Origin: Rhodocyclales bacterium
Lineage (GTDB): Bacteria > Pseudomonadota > Gammaproteobacteria > Burkholderiales > Rhodocyclaceae
DNA length: 14,525 nucleotides
Direction: 5' to 3'
Assembly (NCBI GenBank): GCA_021286885.1
Contig: JAJTBM010000036.1
Coordinates: forward strand, 1 to 14,525
The position numbers and the translations under genes are program-made. Every line of letters begins with the position of its first letter. Within the stretch, counting starts at the first letter, position 1. The notes beneath the pieces were generated by a model, which saw nothing but the letters and a program-made list of their open reading frames with translations, was not told where the DNA came from and did not search any database. Shown one piece after another: positions 7,360 through 14,525 of this stretch.

Positions 7360-9489
7360 TTAGACCTTGAAGCCCGACACCGAACCCTTGAGTTCCACTG
7401 CGAGGTCGGCCAGTTCGCCAATCGACACAGCCGTCTTCTGGGTACCCACCGTGGTGCGGTCGGTAATTTCCAGAATGTTCTTCATGGTTTCTGCCACCTT
7501 GGATGCGGCGCCTGCCTGAACCTGGGTACTTTCGGAGATTCGCTCAATCAGCTCGGCGGTTTCGGCAGAAACGCGCTCAATCTCGGCCAGTTCCTGACCT
7601 GCGGCTTCGGACAGCTGGGCCCCGTCCACCACGTCGCGGGTGGCGTTTTCCATAGCGGCCACGGCATCGCCGGTGTCGGTCTGAATGGTCTTCACAATCG
7701 CACCGATCTGCTTGGTCGCTTCGGCGGAACGTTCTGCGAGGCGCTGCACTTCTTCCGCAACCACCGAGAAGCCCCGACCTGCTTCACCTGCGGAGGCTGC
7801 CTGGATGGCGGCGTTCAGGGCCAGCACGTTGGTCTGTTCGGTAATGTCGGAAATCAGTTCCACGATTTCGCCGATCTCCTGGGAGGATTCGCCGAGGCGC
7901 TTGATGCGCTTGGAGGTCTCCTGGATCTTCTCGCGGATGTCGTTCATGCCCTTGATGGTGTTGGCCACCGCAGTCGTACCCTTCTGAGCGGCTTCCAGGG
8001 CGCGACGGGCCACCTGGGCGGACTGCAGTGCGCCTTCGGAAGCGTCGGTCATGGAGCGGGCCATGGACTGGGCGGTTTCTTCTGCAACCTTCAGCTCTTG
8101 GGACTGGCGCTCGGTGGCGGCGAGCAGTTCTTCGGAGGTCTGTTGGGCGGATTCGGTGGCAGCAGTCACGCGGGTTGCCGCATCGTTAATCCGGCGTACC
8201 AGCACGGAGAGTTCTTCAATGGTGTAGTTCACCGAGTCGGCAATGGCGCCGGTGATGTCCTCGGTCACGGTGGCGCGTACGGTCAAGTCACCGTCGGCCA
8301 AGTCGCCCATCTCGTTCATCAGCCGCAGAATGGCCTGTTGGGTGCTGTTCCGTTCGGTTTCTGCTGCTTCCCGCATGCGTTCGGCAGAGTGACGACGACG
8401 GGCAATGTCATCGTTGTAGATCTTGGCCATCAGCACTAGACAGGCGATGCTCAGACCGGCGCTGGTCATGATCGCGAAGCTGACCCAGGTAAAGAAACCG
8501 CCGTAGGTGTCGGCATAGCCTTCGGTCAGGGCGGAGGTCTTTTCCGGCAGGGGGCCGGAATCCTGGGAGATGTGGTTGGCGGCCTGCTTGGCCTGCACCA
8601 GCAGCTGGATGTTGCTCAGAATCGCGCTTACGGCCGCCAGGTTGTCCTTGGCCACTTCGTCCAGCTCGTTGAGCTTGGCCTTGGCGTCGGTGTTGTCGGC
8701 GGTCATCTTGGAGAGTTGCTCAAGCAGCTCTCGGAAGGTGTTGGTGTCCTTGCCCAGCAGGAAGGCCACTTCCGGGTCGATGGCGTTGGCCACCAGCAGT
8801 GCGTTCGCGTTCTTTGCGATCCGCTGGGTCAGCATCACCACCTGGTTGGCGGTGGCGATTTCCCGGGCGGAGGCACCCCCCTGCAGCTTGAGGGCGGCAA
8901 CCTGTTCGGTGAGTTCGAGCAGGTGGGGGTTCTTGGTATTGATGGTGTTCACCGCCTTGCTCAGACCGCCCAGGTTCTTTTCCTGGTTGATCAGGCTGGC
9001 TGCGTCCTTGTCGCTCTTGGCCCACAGCTCGGCCACGGCGGCGAGTTGCTCGGTAACGGCGGAGCTGCCGCCCGGAACGCTGGTGCCGGCCACATCGCCA
9101 CCGTTGGTCACGGCGTCGAGCAGGGTGTTGAACTGCTCCCGGCTCTGCTTCAGTTCGGCGAAGGCGCCGCTTTCACCTTGCAGCGCCAGCTGGCTGGCTT
9201 TGGCGAGCTGCTGGGACAGGGTGCGCATCTGGCCGCCTGCAGTCACGTAGGCGGTGCCGAAGGCACTCACCCGGATCTGGTAGAGCACGAAGCCGGCGGT
9301 GAGGGCTGCGAAGACCACGAACGGCACCCGCAGCAGACGCAGTTGCTCGGCCGAGGTCTTGCCCGCCAAAAAGGGCAGGGCGGCCTTGGCGGCGCTTTCG
9401 TCACTGGCCTGGAGGGGGACGTCTACGGTGTTGGGGTTAGCGGCAGATTTGCTGGAGCCCAGCGAGAGTCCGGGTAGCTTGAAGACCAT
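7360..9489 (-). CDS. pilJ: PilJ, methyl-accepting chemoreceptor of the type IV pilus chemosensory system
   Basis: Inner-membrane receptor that feeds signals to the ChpA kinase through the PilI coupling protein. The 709-residue product (Pseudomonas PilJ is about 680) has a short cytoplasmic N-terminus, a membrane helix at about 52-72, a periplasmic part with two PilJ-type modules (around 80-110, with LSQQLAKAS, and around 212-240, with LTQRIAKNA), a second membrane helix at about 330-354, a HAMP-like segment at about 390-434 containing GDLTVRATV, and a long cytoplasmic coiled coil. The signalling tip at about 548-590 carries [14 protein letters not shown], then [14 protein letters not shown]. 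There is no C-terminal NWETF-type CheR/CheB tether; the protein ends GSVSGFKV. The ATG at 9489 is chosen because no ATG, GTG or TTG occurs in frame between it and the upstream Shine-Dalgarno sequence; that sequence is unusually far away (see leader entry). pilI ends 46 bp upstream. Confidence 0.97.
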   Translation of the reverse strand: MVFKLPGLSLGSSKSAANPNTVDVPLQASDESAAKAALPFLAGKTSAEQLRLLRVPFVVFAALTAGFVLYQIRVSAFGTAYVTAGGQMRTLSQQLAKASQLALQGESGAFAELKQSREQFNTLLDAVTNGGDVAGTSVPGGSSAVTEQLAAVAELWAKSDKDAASLINQEKNLGGLSKAVNTINTKNPHLLELTEQVAALKLQGGASAREIATANQVVMLTQRIAKNANALLVANAIDPEVAFLLGKDTNTFRELLEQLSKMTADNTDAKAKLNELDEVAKDNLAAVSAILSNIQLLVQAKQAANHISQDSGPLPEKTSALTEGYADTYGGFFTWVSFAIMTSAGLSIACLVLMAKIYNDDIARRRHSAERMREAAETERNSTQQAILRLMNEMGDLADGDLTVRATVTEDITGAIADSVNYTIEELSVLVRRINDAATRVTAATESAQQTSEELLAATERQSQELKVAEETAQSMARSMTDASEGALQSAQVARRALEAAQKGTTAVANTIKGMNDIREKIQETSKRIKRLGESSQEIGEIVELISDITEQTNVLALNAAIQAASAGEAGRGFSVVAEEVQRLAERSAEATKQIGAIVKTIQTDTGDAVAAMENATRDVVDGAQLSEAAGQELAEIERVSAETAELIERISESTQVQAGAASKVAETMKNILEITDRTTVGTQKTAVSIGELADLAVELKGSVSGFKV

Positions 9490-9525
9490 GTTGTATTTCA
9501 GCAGGTGATGCCTGCTGCTCCTCCC
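9490..9525 (-). promoter_or_regulatory. pilJ leader: Shine-Dalgarno and hairpin before the start codon
   Basis: On the mRNA strand a very strong Shine-Dalgarno sequence, GGGAGGAG (9525-9518), is followed at once by a perfect 7-bp hairpin, CAGCAGG-CATCA-CCTGCTG (9517-9499), then nine bases (AAATACAAC) and the pilJ ATG. Linear spacing is 28 nt, too long for normal initiation. If the hairpin folds, the effective spacing becomes 9 nt. The geometry is read directly; the functional role is inferred. Confidence 0.6.
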
Positions 9526-9535
9526 GAGTAGGTGT

Positions 9536-10051
9536 TCATGTTTGAGCGGCGTTCAGGAAACGCGAGTGAGTCAGCAGGCTGGTCACGTTCAGACGGGTCC
9601 AGCGGTTGCCGTGGGGGTCTTGAACCTGTTCACCGATCCAGGGCATGTCCGGGTCGGTGGGCTGGGCTACGGGTTCAAAGTCTTCTGCAGAGCGCAGACC
9701 CAGGGCCCGACTGACCAGCAGGGCACTGTTGAGGCCGTGTTTGGCCCCGATCAGCAGCAGACGGGCGTGGCCACTGGTGGAGATCGGGGGCTCCCCATGG
9801 AAGGCCGCAAAATCAACCACCCCGAACAGGTTGCCCCGGACGCTGGCCAGTCCCCGGAACCAGGAGCGGGTCAGGGGAACTGGAGCGAGGGTCGGAACAG
9901 CGAGAATTTCGCCGGTTTCGGTGAGGTCCAGCAGCCAGTTGCGGTTGCCGGCCTGGATGCCCAGCAGGGCCGAAGCTCGGGTGTCCCGGGCTTCGGAGAG
10001 GCGCCGGGCCAGTCCGGCCTGGAATTCGTGGAGGCTGATGCGCTTGGCCAT
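9536..10051 (-). CDS. pilI: PilI, CheW-like coupling protein
   Basis: Cytoplasmic adaptor expected to link the PilJ receptor to the ChpA kinase. The product has 171 residues, close to the usual PilI length of about 175-180, and is a single CheW domain. Family features include the N-terminal helix rich in Arg/Leu (about 8-22), then a strand with [13 protein letters not shown], and the typical W-F-R-G-L...[10 protein letters not shown] block at about 64-81. It begins 8 bp after the pilH stop and ends 46 bp before pilJ, consistent with one operon. The ATG at 10051 has no clear Shine-Dalgarno sequence, so translation may be coupled to pilH. Assignment as PilI rather than a general CheW rests on order within the cluster as well as sequence. 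Confidence 0.95.
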   Translation of the reverse strand: MAKRISLHEFQAGLARRLSEARDTRASALLGIQAGNRNWLLDLTETGEILAVPTLAPVPLTRSWFRGLASVRGNLFGVVDFAAFHGEPPISTSGHARLLLIGAKHGLNSALLVSRALGLRSAEDFEPVAQPTDPDMPWIGEQVQDPHGNRWTRLNVTSLLTHSRFLNAAQT

Positions 10052-10059
10052 GGGGTATG

Positions 10060-10428
10060 TCAGCTATTGAGAGCCTTGATCTTGTCGAGCAGAACTGCGT
10101 GATCCAGCGGCTTCACCATGTAGTCATGGGCGCCCTGGCGCATACCCCAGATCTTGTCGGTTTCCAGGTTCTTGCTGGTACAGATGATCACCGGGATGTT
10201 GATGGTGGCCGGTTCACGGGAAATGGCCCGGGTGGCCTGGTAGCCGTTGGTGCCGGGCATGACCACGTCCATCAGGATCAGGTCGGGCATTTCCTGCTTG
10301 CTCTTGGCCACCGCTTCGTCACCGTTTTCGGCGGTGACGACCTGATAGCCGTTCTTCACCAGCAGCTCGGAAAGAGCCAGGCGTTCGGTGGGGGAGTCGT
10401 CTACAACGAGGATTTTCTTGATCGGCAT
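10060..10428 (-). CDS. pilH: PilH, CheY-like response regulator
   Basis: Single-domain response regulator of the Pil-Chp pathway, 122 residues with no output domain. In Pseudomonas, PilH is linked to pilus retraction or acts as a phosphate sink; here that role is inferred from homology. Receiver residues are all present: acidic pair Asp10-Asp11 in LVVDDSPTER, phosphoacceptor Asp54 in LILMDVVMPG, Thr84-Ser85 in IICTSK, and Lys106 in MVKPLD. The ATG at 10428 is preceded by AGAGAAG about 7 nt upstream, a usable ribosome site. It lies 19 bp after pilG and 8 bp before pilI. The start MPIKKILVVDDSPTE is typical of PilH orthologues. Confidence 0.96.
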   Translation of the reverse strand: MPIKKILVVDDSPTERLALSELLVKNGYQVVTAENGDEAVAKSKQEMPDLILMDVVMPGTNGYQATRAISREPATINIPVIICTSKNLETDKIWGMRQGAHDYMVKPLDHAVLLDKIKALNS

Positions 10429-10447
10429 GGCAGTGCTTCTCTACAGG

Positions 10448-10846
10448 TCAGTCGTTGGCGGAAGCCGGCCGCCCCAGGGCGTAAGTTGCCACGGAGCGCA
10501 GCAGGCTGTCCTTGGTGAAAGGTTTGGTCAGGTATTCGTCGGAACCGGCAAGACGCCCCCGGGCCCGGTCGAACAGACCATCCTTGGAGGACAGCATGAT
10601 GACGGGGGTGGATTTCAGGCGTGGGTTCTTCTTGATGAGACTACAGGTCTGATAGCCGTCCAGGCGGGGCATCATGATGTCGACGAAGATGACATCAGGT
10701 TCGTGGTCGGTGATCTTGGCGAGGGCGTCAAAACCGTCTTCGGCCAGCAAGACTTCGCACCCGGCCTGCCCGAGAAAGATCTCGGCACTGCGACGGATGG
10801 TGTTGCTGTCGTCGATGACCATGACTTTTATTCCGCGTAAATCCAC
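10448..10846 (-). CDS. pilG: PilG, CheY-like response regulator
   Basis: Single-domain response regulator, first gene of the pil-chp operon; PilG homologues promote pilus extension and cAMP signalling in Pseudomonas. From the GTG at 10846 the product has 132 residues with Asp12-Asp13 (MVIDDSNTIRR), phosphoacceptor Asp56 (VIFVDIMMPRLDGYQTC), Ser86-Ser87 (IMLSSKDGLFD) and Lys108 (YLTKPF). The block IMMPRLDGYQTC and the SSKDGLFD segment are characteristic of PilG. Two in-frame GTG codons are possible. The one at 10846 has AGGGGG 5 nt upstream; the one at 10852 overlaps that same G-run, with no room for a ribosome site. I therefore prefer 10846, which removes two residues from the longer version. 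Confidence 0.95.
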   Translation of the reverse strand: MDLRGIKVMVIDDSNTIRRSAEIFLGQAGCEVLLAEDGFDALAKITDHEPDVIFVDIMMPRLDGYQTCSLIKKNPRLKSTPVIMLSSKDGLFDRARGRLAGSDEYLTKPFTKDSLLRSVATYALGRPASAND

Positions 10847-11168
10847 CTTCACCCCCTGAAACTGAACTGCACCTGTGGCGATATTGCATCGTCGCGCTGC
10901 TGAATGGAAGCCTTTTCATCTCGGGAGCGCAGCATCTGGCGGCTGTTCGCTCAGACTGCACGCCCCGTCAGACCCGGTTTCGTACATCCTTGTGTGATTT
11001 TGCCCCCCGGTGCCCTTGCTCTTTTGGGGAGCACGGCATGGGCAGACCCATTCGGGTTGCGCGCGGAGGTTTGCCATTTGGATGCTGTGCGACGATTTCG
11101 GCTAGAATCGCCCGGATCGCGAATGTTAGCGCAGACACGATGAAAATTGTGTGCACTCCTTTTCTCTG
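10847..11168. other. Divergent intergenic spacer between pilG and thiD
   Basis: About 320 bases with no supported protein gene other than a possible nine-codon minicistron at the right end. It must hold the promoters of both the leftward pil-chp operon and the rightward thiD-thiE-hemL operon. A plausible rightward -10 box is annotated separately. For the leftward promoter I see only weak candidates, for example TTCCAT and CAATAT 17 nt apart around 10874-10902 on the minus strand, too poor to annotate. A short inverted repeat, TGCTC-N7-GAGCA (11017-11033), lies mid-spacer. I see no TPP riboswitch consensus. Confidence 0.6.
11078..11108 (+). promoter_or_regulatory. Candidate sigma-70 promoter of thiD-thiE-hemL
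   Basis: TAGAAT at 11103-11108 matches five of six bases of the -10 consensus TATAAT. The best -35 partner is TTGGAT at 11078-11083, with 19-bp spacing, which is long. Transcription would begin near 11115, leaving a short leader of about 55 bases before the thiD ATG. It is the only good -10 match I noticed on this strand in the spacer. Confidence 0.4.
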
Positions 11169-11169
11169 A
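11140..11169 (+). CDS. Possible nine-codon minicistron overlapping the thiD start
   Basis: ATG at 11140 opens a frame MKIVCTPFL that stops with TGA at 11167-11169. The final A of the stop is the first base of the thiD ATG (TGATG), a classic translational coupling arrangement. Neither this ATG nor the thiD ATG has a visible Shine-Dalgarno sequence, so coupling would help explain thiD translation. It could equally be chance: a frame this short is statistically unremarkable. It is neither a known leader peptide nor visibly rich in one amino acid. Confidence 0.2.
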   Translation: MKIVCTPFL

Positions 11170-11999
11170 TGAGCATAAAGCAAGCAAGCCCAACGCCTCC
11201 CCTGGTTCTCGTTTTCTCGGCTTCCGACCCCACCGGCGGGGCCGGCATGCAAGCCGACATCATGACGCTTTCGGGGATGGGGTGCCACGCCCTGAGCGTG
11301 ATTACGGCCCTCACCGTGCAGGATACTGCCGGGGTGGAGGACGTCCTCTGCGTGGATGCCGACTTCGTGGGTGAGCAGGCCCGGGCGGTGCTGGAGGATA
11401 TGCCAGTGGCTGCATTCAAATTGGGTGTGCTGGGCAGCGGGGCGAATCTGGCCACGATTGCCGAGATCATCTCCGACTATCCCCATGTGCCGGTGGTGCT
11501 CGATCCGGTGCTGGCTTCGGGGCGGGGAGATGAATTCACCTCCGACGAGATGCTTGAGTTGCTGCGCGAGCTGCTGCTGCCCCCCAACTCCATGGAGGCT
11601 CGCCGGCTGGCAGCCCGGCACCGGGAGGATGTGGATGACCTGCCCCTGGCCGATTGCGCGCGCCGCCTGATCGATCTGGGGTGTGAATCCGTGCTGGTGA
11701 CGGGCTCCCACGAGCAGACGCCCCAGGTGGTCAACACGCTTTACGGGCGCGAAGGGGTGCTGTGCGCCGACGCCTGGGAGCGCTTGCCGGGTAGCTATCA
11801 TGGTTCGGGCTGCACGCTGGCTTCAGCCCTGGCGGCGGCTCTGGCCCATGGCCTGAGCCTGCCCGATGCCGCCCGGGAAGCCCAGCGCTACACCTGGCAG
11901 ACCCTGGCTGCCGGCTTCCGGCCGGGTATGGGACAATACATTCCCGACCGTTTCTTCTGGGCTCGGGCCCAGAATCCGGACGATACCGCCCAAACCTGA
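11169..11999 (+). CDS. thiD: ThiD, hydroxymethylpyrimidine / phosphomethylpyrimidine kinase
   Basis: Makes HMP pyrophosphate, the pyrimidine half of thiamine, by two ATP-dependent phosphorylations in the cytoplasm. The 276-residue ribokinase-fold protein shows the N-terminal SASDPTGGAGMQADIM substrate motif, ALTVQDT, VLDPVLASGRGDE in the metal/ATP region, an altered PNSMEA segment where relatives have a TPN.PEA motif, and the C-terminal anion-hole block HGSGCTLAS with catalytic-position Cys215. I start at the ATG at 11169 because its N-terminus (MSIKQ...PPLVLVFSASDP) fits the family. An in-frame GTG at 11151 would add six residues; neither start has a clear ribosome site. It is the first gene of a thiD-thiE-hemL operon, 12 bp from thiE. 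The missing TPN.PEA sequence is within family variation, so bifunctionality is likely but not certain. Confidence 0.94.
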   Translation: MSIKQASPTPPLVLVFSASDPTGGAGMQADIMTLSGMGCHALSVITALTVQDTAGVEDVLCVDADFVGEQARAVLEDMPVAAFKLGVLGSGANLATIAEIISDYPHVPVVLDPVLASGRGDEFTSDEMLELLRELLLPPNSMEARRLAARHREDVDDLPLADCARRLIDLGCESVLVTGSHEQTPQVVNTLYGREGVLCADAWERLPGSYHGSGCTLASALAAALAHGLSLPDAAREAQRYTWQTLAAGFRPGMGQYIPDRFFWARAQNPDDTAQT

Positions 12000-12011
12000 T
12001 CTGCCCCTGCC

Positions 12012-12626
12012 ATGAAACTGCGTGGTCTTTATCTCGTGACCCCCGATGAGGTGGACACGAACCGCCTGCTCGACCAGGTGGAACCCCTGCTGGCCACCCG
12101 TCCGGCCCTGATCCAATACCGCAACAAACTGGCCGATGGGGCCCTGCGCCGCACCCAGGCGACCGCCCTGCTGGCCCGCTGCCGTAGCGCGGGTGTGCCC
12201 CTCATCATTAATGACGACCTGGCTCTGGCCCTGGCCCTGGGGGCTGATGGGGCCCATCTGGGGCGTGATGACGGTGATCTGGCGGCTGCCCGGGCAGCCC
12301 TGGGCACCGGGCGCATCCTGGGTGTGAGCTGCTACGGCGAATGGCCCCGGGCCGAGCTGGGGGCCGCCGCCGGGGTGGATTACCTGGCCTTCGGCGCGGT
12401 GTATCCTTCTTCCACCAAGCCCCAGGCACCCCGGGCCCCGCTGGCGATGCTGGGCGAGGCCCAGCGCCGCTTTGGCCTGCCGGTGGCCGCCATTGGCGGG
12501 ATCACCCTCGACAATGCCGCGCCCGTGGTGGCAGCGGGGGCGGATCTGCTGGCTGTGATCTCCGATGTTTTCCAGGCCGCCGATCCGGTGGCCCGTGCCA
12601 CGGCCTACGCCGGGCTGTTTGACTGA
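12012..12626 (+). CDS. thiE: ThiE, thiamine phosphate synthase
   Basis: Joins HMP pyrophosphate, the ThiD product, to the thiazole phosphate to give thiamine phosphate. The 204-residue TIM-barrel protein carries the family motifs in order: IQYRNK (family QLREK, pyrophosphate side), [21 protein letters not shown] (metal and pyrimidine binding), ILGVSCYG, the [13 protein letters not shown] loop (usual form PTxTK), and the phosphate-binding [20 protein letters not shown] region. The ATG at 12012 is 12 bp after thiD and has no clear Shine-Dalgarno sequence, so translation probably depends on ribosomes finishing thiD. The length is typical (about 205-215). ThiD and ThiE side by side catalyse consecutive steps. 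Confidence 0.96.
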   Translation: MKLRGLYLVTPDEVDTNRLLDQVEPLLATRPALIQYRNKLADGALRRTQATALLARCRSAGVPLIINDDLALALALGADGAHLGRDDGDLAAARAALGTGRILGVSCYGEWPRAELGAAAGVDYLAFGAVYPSSTKPQAPRAPLAMLGEAQRRFGLPVAAIGGITLDNAAPVVAAGADLLAVISDVFQAADPVARATAYAGLFD

Positions 12627-12645
12627 ACCTCCAGGAATTCCCGCA

Positions 12646-13929
12646 ATGACGAGTCGTAACGAAGAGCTGTTTGTCCGCGCCCAGCGCACCATCCCCGGTG
12701 GGGTCAATTCTCCGGTGCGGGCCTTCCGCTCGGTGGGTGGCACCCCGCGTTTCCTCAAGAAAGCCCTGGGCGCCCGGGTGTGGGATGCAGACAACAAAGA
12801 GTATCTGGACTACGTGGGCTCCTGGGGCCCCGCGATCCTGGGCCACGCTGATCCGCTGGTGGTCGAAGCCGTGCGCGAGGCCGCGCTGGATGGCCTGTCC
12901 TTCGGCGCACCCACCGAGCGCGAAATCGAAATGGCCGAGCTGCTGTGCCAGCTCCTCCCCAGCCTGGAAATGGTGCGGCTGGTGTCCTCCGGCACCGAAG
13001 CCACCATGAGCGCGATCCGCCTCGCCCGGGGCTTTACTGGCCGCGACGCCATCGTCAAGTTTGAAGGCTGCTACCACGGCCACGCCGATAGCCTGCTGGT
13101 GAAAGCCGGCTCCGGTCTGCTGACCTTCGGTAACCCGTCTTCCGGCGGTGTGCCCGAAGACTTTGCCAAGCACACCCTGGTGCTCGACTACAACAGCCCC
13201 GAAAAGCTCGAAGAATGCTTCAAGGCCCGGGGCCACGAGATTGCCTGCGTGATCATCGAGCCCATCGCCGGCAACATGAACCTGGTGTGCCCCTCCGCCG
13301 AATACATGCACCTGCTGCGCCGCCTGTGTACCGAGTACGGCACCGTGCTGATCTACGACGAAGTGATGACCGGCTTCCGGGTTGGCCCCCAGGGCGTCCA
13401 GGGGCTGTACGGCATCACCCCCGACCTCACCACCCTGGGCAAGGTGATTGGTGGCGGGATGCCGGTGGGCGCCTTTGGTGGCCGCCGCGACATCATGGAA
13501 AAGATCGCCCCCCTGGGCACCGTGTATCAGGCCGGCACCCTTTCCGGCAGTCCGGTGGCGGTGGCCGCCGGCCTCGTCAGCCTGCGCCAGATCTCCCGCC
13601 CGGGCTTCTACGACACCCTGGCCGCCCGTACCACCCAGCTGGTGGATGGCCTGAACGCAGCCGCCCAGGCCCGGGGTGTGCGCTTTGTGGCCGATGGCGT
13701 GGGCGGTATGTTCGGCCTCTACTTTGCCGACCAGGTGCCTGCCAACTACGCCGAAGTGATGGCTTCCGACCGGGAAACCTTTAACCGCTTCTTCCACGCC
13801 ATGCTGGATGCGGGCCATTACTTTGCCCCGTCGGCCTTTGAAGCGGGCTTCGTGTCTGCCGCCCACACCGAGGCCGACATCGCCAGCACCATCGCTGCCG
13901 CCGACGCCTGGTTCGCCGCCCAGGCCTGA
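12646..13929 (+). CDS. hemL: HemL, glutamate-1-semialdehyde 2,1-aminomutase
   Basis: PLP enzyme that converts glutamate-1-semialdehyde to 5-aminolevulinate, the C5-pathway entry to haem. The product has 427 residues, matching the usual 426-430. Motifs: N-terminal [37 protein letters not shown] for PLP phosphate binding, [28 protein letters not shown] with the PLP-ring Asp, and the Schiff-base lysine Lys266 in [19 protein letters not shown] use the ATG at 12646, which gives MTSRNEELF and has AGGA about 9-10 nt upstream. The frame is also open upstream to an ATG at 12565 inside thiE, but those 27 residues do not resemble the family. It starts 19 bp after thiE and ends the operon, with a terminator following. 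Confidence 0.98.
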   Translation: MTSRNEELFVRAQRTIPGGVNSPVRAFRSVGGTPRFLKKALGARVWDADNKEYLDYVGSWGPAILGHADPLVVEAVREAALDGLSFGAPTEREIEMAELLCQLLPSLEMVRLVSSGTEATMSAIRLARGFTGRDAIVKFEGCYHGHADSLLVKAGSGLLTFGNPSSGGVPEDFAKHTLVLDYNSPEKLEECFKARGHEIACVIIEPIAGNMNLVCPSAEYMHLLRRLCTEYGTVLIYDEVMTGFRVGPQGVQGLYGITPDLTTLGKVIGGGMPVGAFGGRRDIMEKIAPLGTVYQAGTLSGSPVAVAAGLVSLRQISRPGFYDTLAARTTQLVDGLNAAAQARGVRFVADGVGGMFGLYFADQVPANYAEVMASDRETFNRFFHAMLDAGHYFAPSAFEAGFVSAAHTEADIASTIAAADAWFAAQA

Positions 13930-13934
13930 GTCCG

Positions 13935-13953
13935 GCGCGCTGGGTCAGCGCGC
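13935..13953. other. GC-rich perfect hairpin just after hemL
   Basis: GCGCGCTG-GGT-CAGCGCGC is a perfect 8-bp stem with a 3-base loop, starting 6 bases after the hemL stop. It has no following T-run of its own, so it is not a canonical intrinsic terminator. It lies just before the A/T-flanked terminator hairpin and could act as a pause site or a 3'-end block to exonucleases. Confidence 0.65.
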
Positions 13954-13955
13954 GC

Positions 13956-13991
13956 AAAAAGCCCCTGGCCGTGAGGCTCAGGGGCTTTTTT
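13956..13991. terminator. Bidirectional intrinsic terminator between hemL and mgtE
   Basis: AAAAAGCCCCTG (13956-13967) pairs with CAGGGGCTTTTT (13979-13990). An inner GCC/GGC pairing around a GTGA loop extends the stem with one bulged T. A six-T run (13986-13991) ends the plus strand copy and a five-A run provides the T-run on the minus strand. The two flanking genes converge, so one structure can end both transcripts. Confidence 0.93.
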
Positions 13992-14025
13992 ACTTTTGGG
14001 CAGCCTATTGATGCAGAGCGGCGGC

Positions 14026-14525
14026 TTACATCAGGAACAGGGTCGCCAGCCCGAGGAAGATGAAGAAGCCGCCCGAGTCGGTCACGGCGGTGATGATGAC
14101 GCTGGAGCCCACCGCCGGATCCTGGCCAAAGCGGTGGCGGATCATGGGCGCCATGACCCCCACAAAGGCGGCCAGCAGCAGGTTGAGGGTCATGGCTGCC
14201 GTCATCACCAGCCCCAGCTTGGCGTTGCCATACAGATACCAGGCCAGCACCCCCAGCAGGCTGCCCCACACGATGCCGTTAATCAGCGCCACGCCCATTT
14301 CCTTTTTGAGCAGGCGGGCGAGGGCATCGTCCTGCACCTGGCCCATGGCGATCCCGCGCACGATCATGGTGATGGTCTGGTTGCCCGAGTTGCCCCCGAT
14401 CCCGGCCACGATGGGCATCAGGGTGGCGAGGGCCACCAGGCGCTCGATGGATTCTTCAAAGGCGCCGATCACCCGGCTCGCCACAAAGGCCGTCACCAGA
14501 TTGATGGCCAGCCAGGACCAGCGGT
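14026..14525 (-). CDS. mgtE: MgtE-type magnesium transporter, C-terminal membrane domain (5' part outside window)
   Basis: Inner-membrane Mg2+ channel/transporter. Only the last 165 codons and the stop are in the window; the frame continues past the right edge, so the start and the cytoplasmic N and CBS domains are not seen. What is visible fits the five-helix MgtE membrane domain: helices beginning WSWLAINLVTAFVASRVIG, then MPIVAGIGGNSGNQTITMIVRG with the conserved GGN.GNQ pore-region motif, MGVALINGIVWGSLLGVLAW, TAAMTLNLLLAAFVGVMAP, and the last helix with DPAVGSSVIITAVTDSGGFF. The Asp in this TD..G motif matches the pore Mg2+-binding Asp of characterised MgtE proteins. The gene converges on hemL and shares its terminator. 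An internal GTG at 14496 is not the true start, since family-like sequence continues upstream of it. Confidence 0.95.
   Translation of the reverse strand, partial: RWSWLAINLVTAFVASRVIGAFEESIERLVALATLMPIVAGIGGNSGNQTITMIVRGIAMGQVQDDALARLLKKEMGVALINGIVWGSLLGVLAWYLYGNAKLGLVMTAAMTLNLLLAAFVGVMAPMIRHRFGQDPAVGSSVIITAVTDSGGFFIFLGLATLFLM

Noticed and set aside
8572..9477. 301-codon plus-strand frame opposite pilJ
   Set aside because: Antisense to the PilJ periplasmic region; Gly/Gln/Val-rich composition typical of shadow frames.
11110..11168. Possible TPP riboswitch before thiD
   Set aside because: I looked for the CUGAGA element and the second conserved pyrophosphate-binding segment and found neither; the leader from the likely promoter is also too short.
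10968..11801. 277-codon minus-strand frame opposite thiD and the spacer
   Set aside because: Overlaps well-supported thiD on the other strand and shows no recognisable domain.
12565..12645. Upstream ATG as the hemL start
   Set aside because: It lies inside thiE, would add 27 Pro-rich residues foreign to the family, and the ATG at 12646 has a ribosome site and the expected N-terminus.
12502..13866. 454-codon open frame on the minus strand opposite hemL and thiE
   Set aside because: Antisense shadow: the plus strand encodes complete HemL with the active-site lysine; the minus product has no family motifs.

Overview
The window is GC-rich chromosomal DNA, very probably from a betaproteobacterium of the Rhodocyclales type (Azospira/Dechloromonas-like). 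This placement is an inference from gene content and protein style, not from a marker gene. All nine protein genes are recognisable housekeeping or motility genes. I see no mobile element, CRISPR array, tRNA or rRNA.

Region 1 (1-10846, minus strand) is a Pil-Chp chemosensory operon that controls type IV pili and twitching. In transcription order it is pilG (CheY-like), pilH (CheY-like), pilI (CheW-like), pilJ (methyl-accepting receptor) and chpA/pilL, a giant hybrid CheA kinase. chpA starts at 7299 and runs off the left edge after 2433 codons, inside its C-terminal receiver domain. PilJ would sense at the inner membrane, PilI would couple it to ChpA, and ChpA phosphotransfer domains would pass phosphate to PilG and PilH. 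No pilK methyltransferase gene lies between pilJ and chpA, unlike in Pseudomonas.

Region 2 (10847-11168) is a gene-free divergent spacer. It carries a likely promoter for the rightward genes and a possible nine-codon minicistron whose stop overlaps the thiD start.

Region 3 (11169-13929, plus strand) is a compact thiD-thiE-hemL operon. It covers the pyrimidine branch and coupling step of thiamine synthesis, then glutamate-1-semialdehyde aminotransferase of haem synthesis.

Region 4 (13930-14525) has a GC-rich hairpin, a bidirectional terminator, and the 3' part of a convergent mgtE magnesium transporter gene on the minus strand.

The most interesting points are two. First, a 588-residue stretch of ChpA (residues 976-1563) has no lysine or arginine and about 24% acidic residues, giving a very long polyanionic, presumably disordered tether between phosphotransfer domains. 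Second, the pilJ leader has a strong Shine-Dalgarno sequence 28 nt from the start codon, separated by a perfect hairpin that would reduce the spacing to 9 nt when folded. I found no clearly new multi-gene system.
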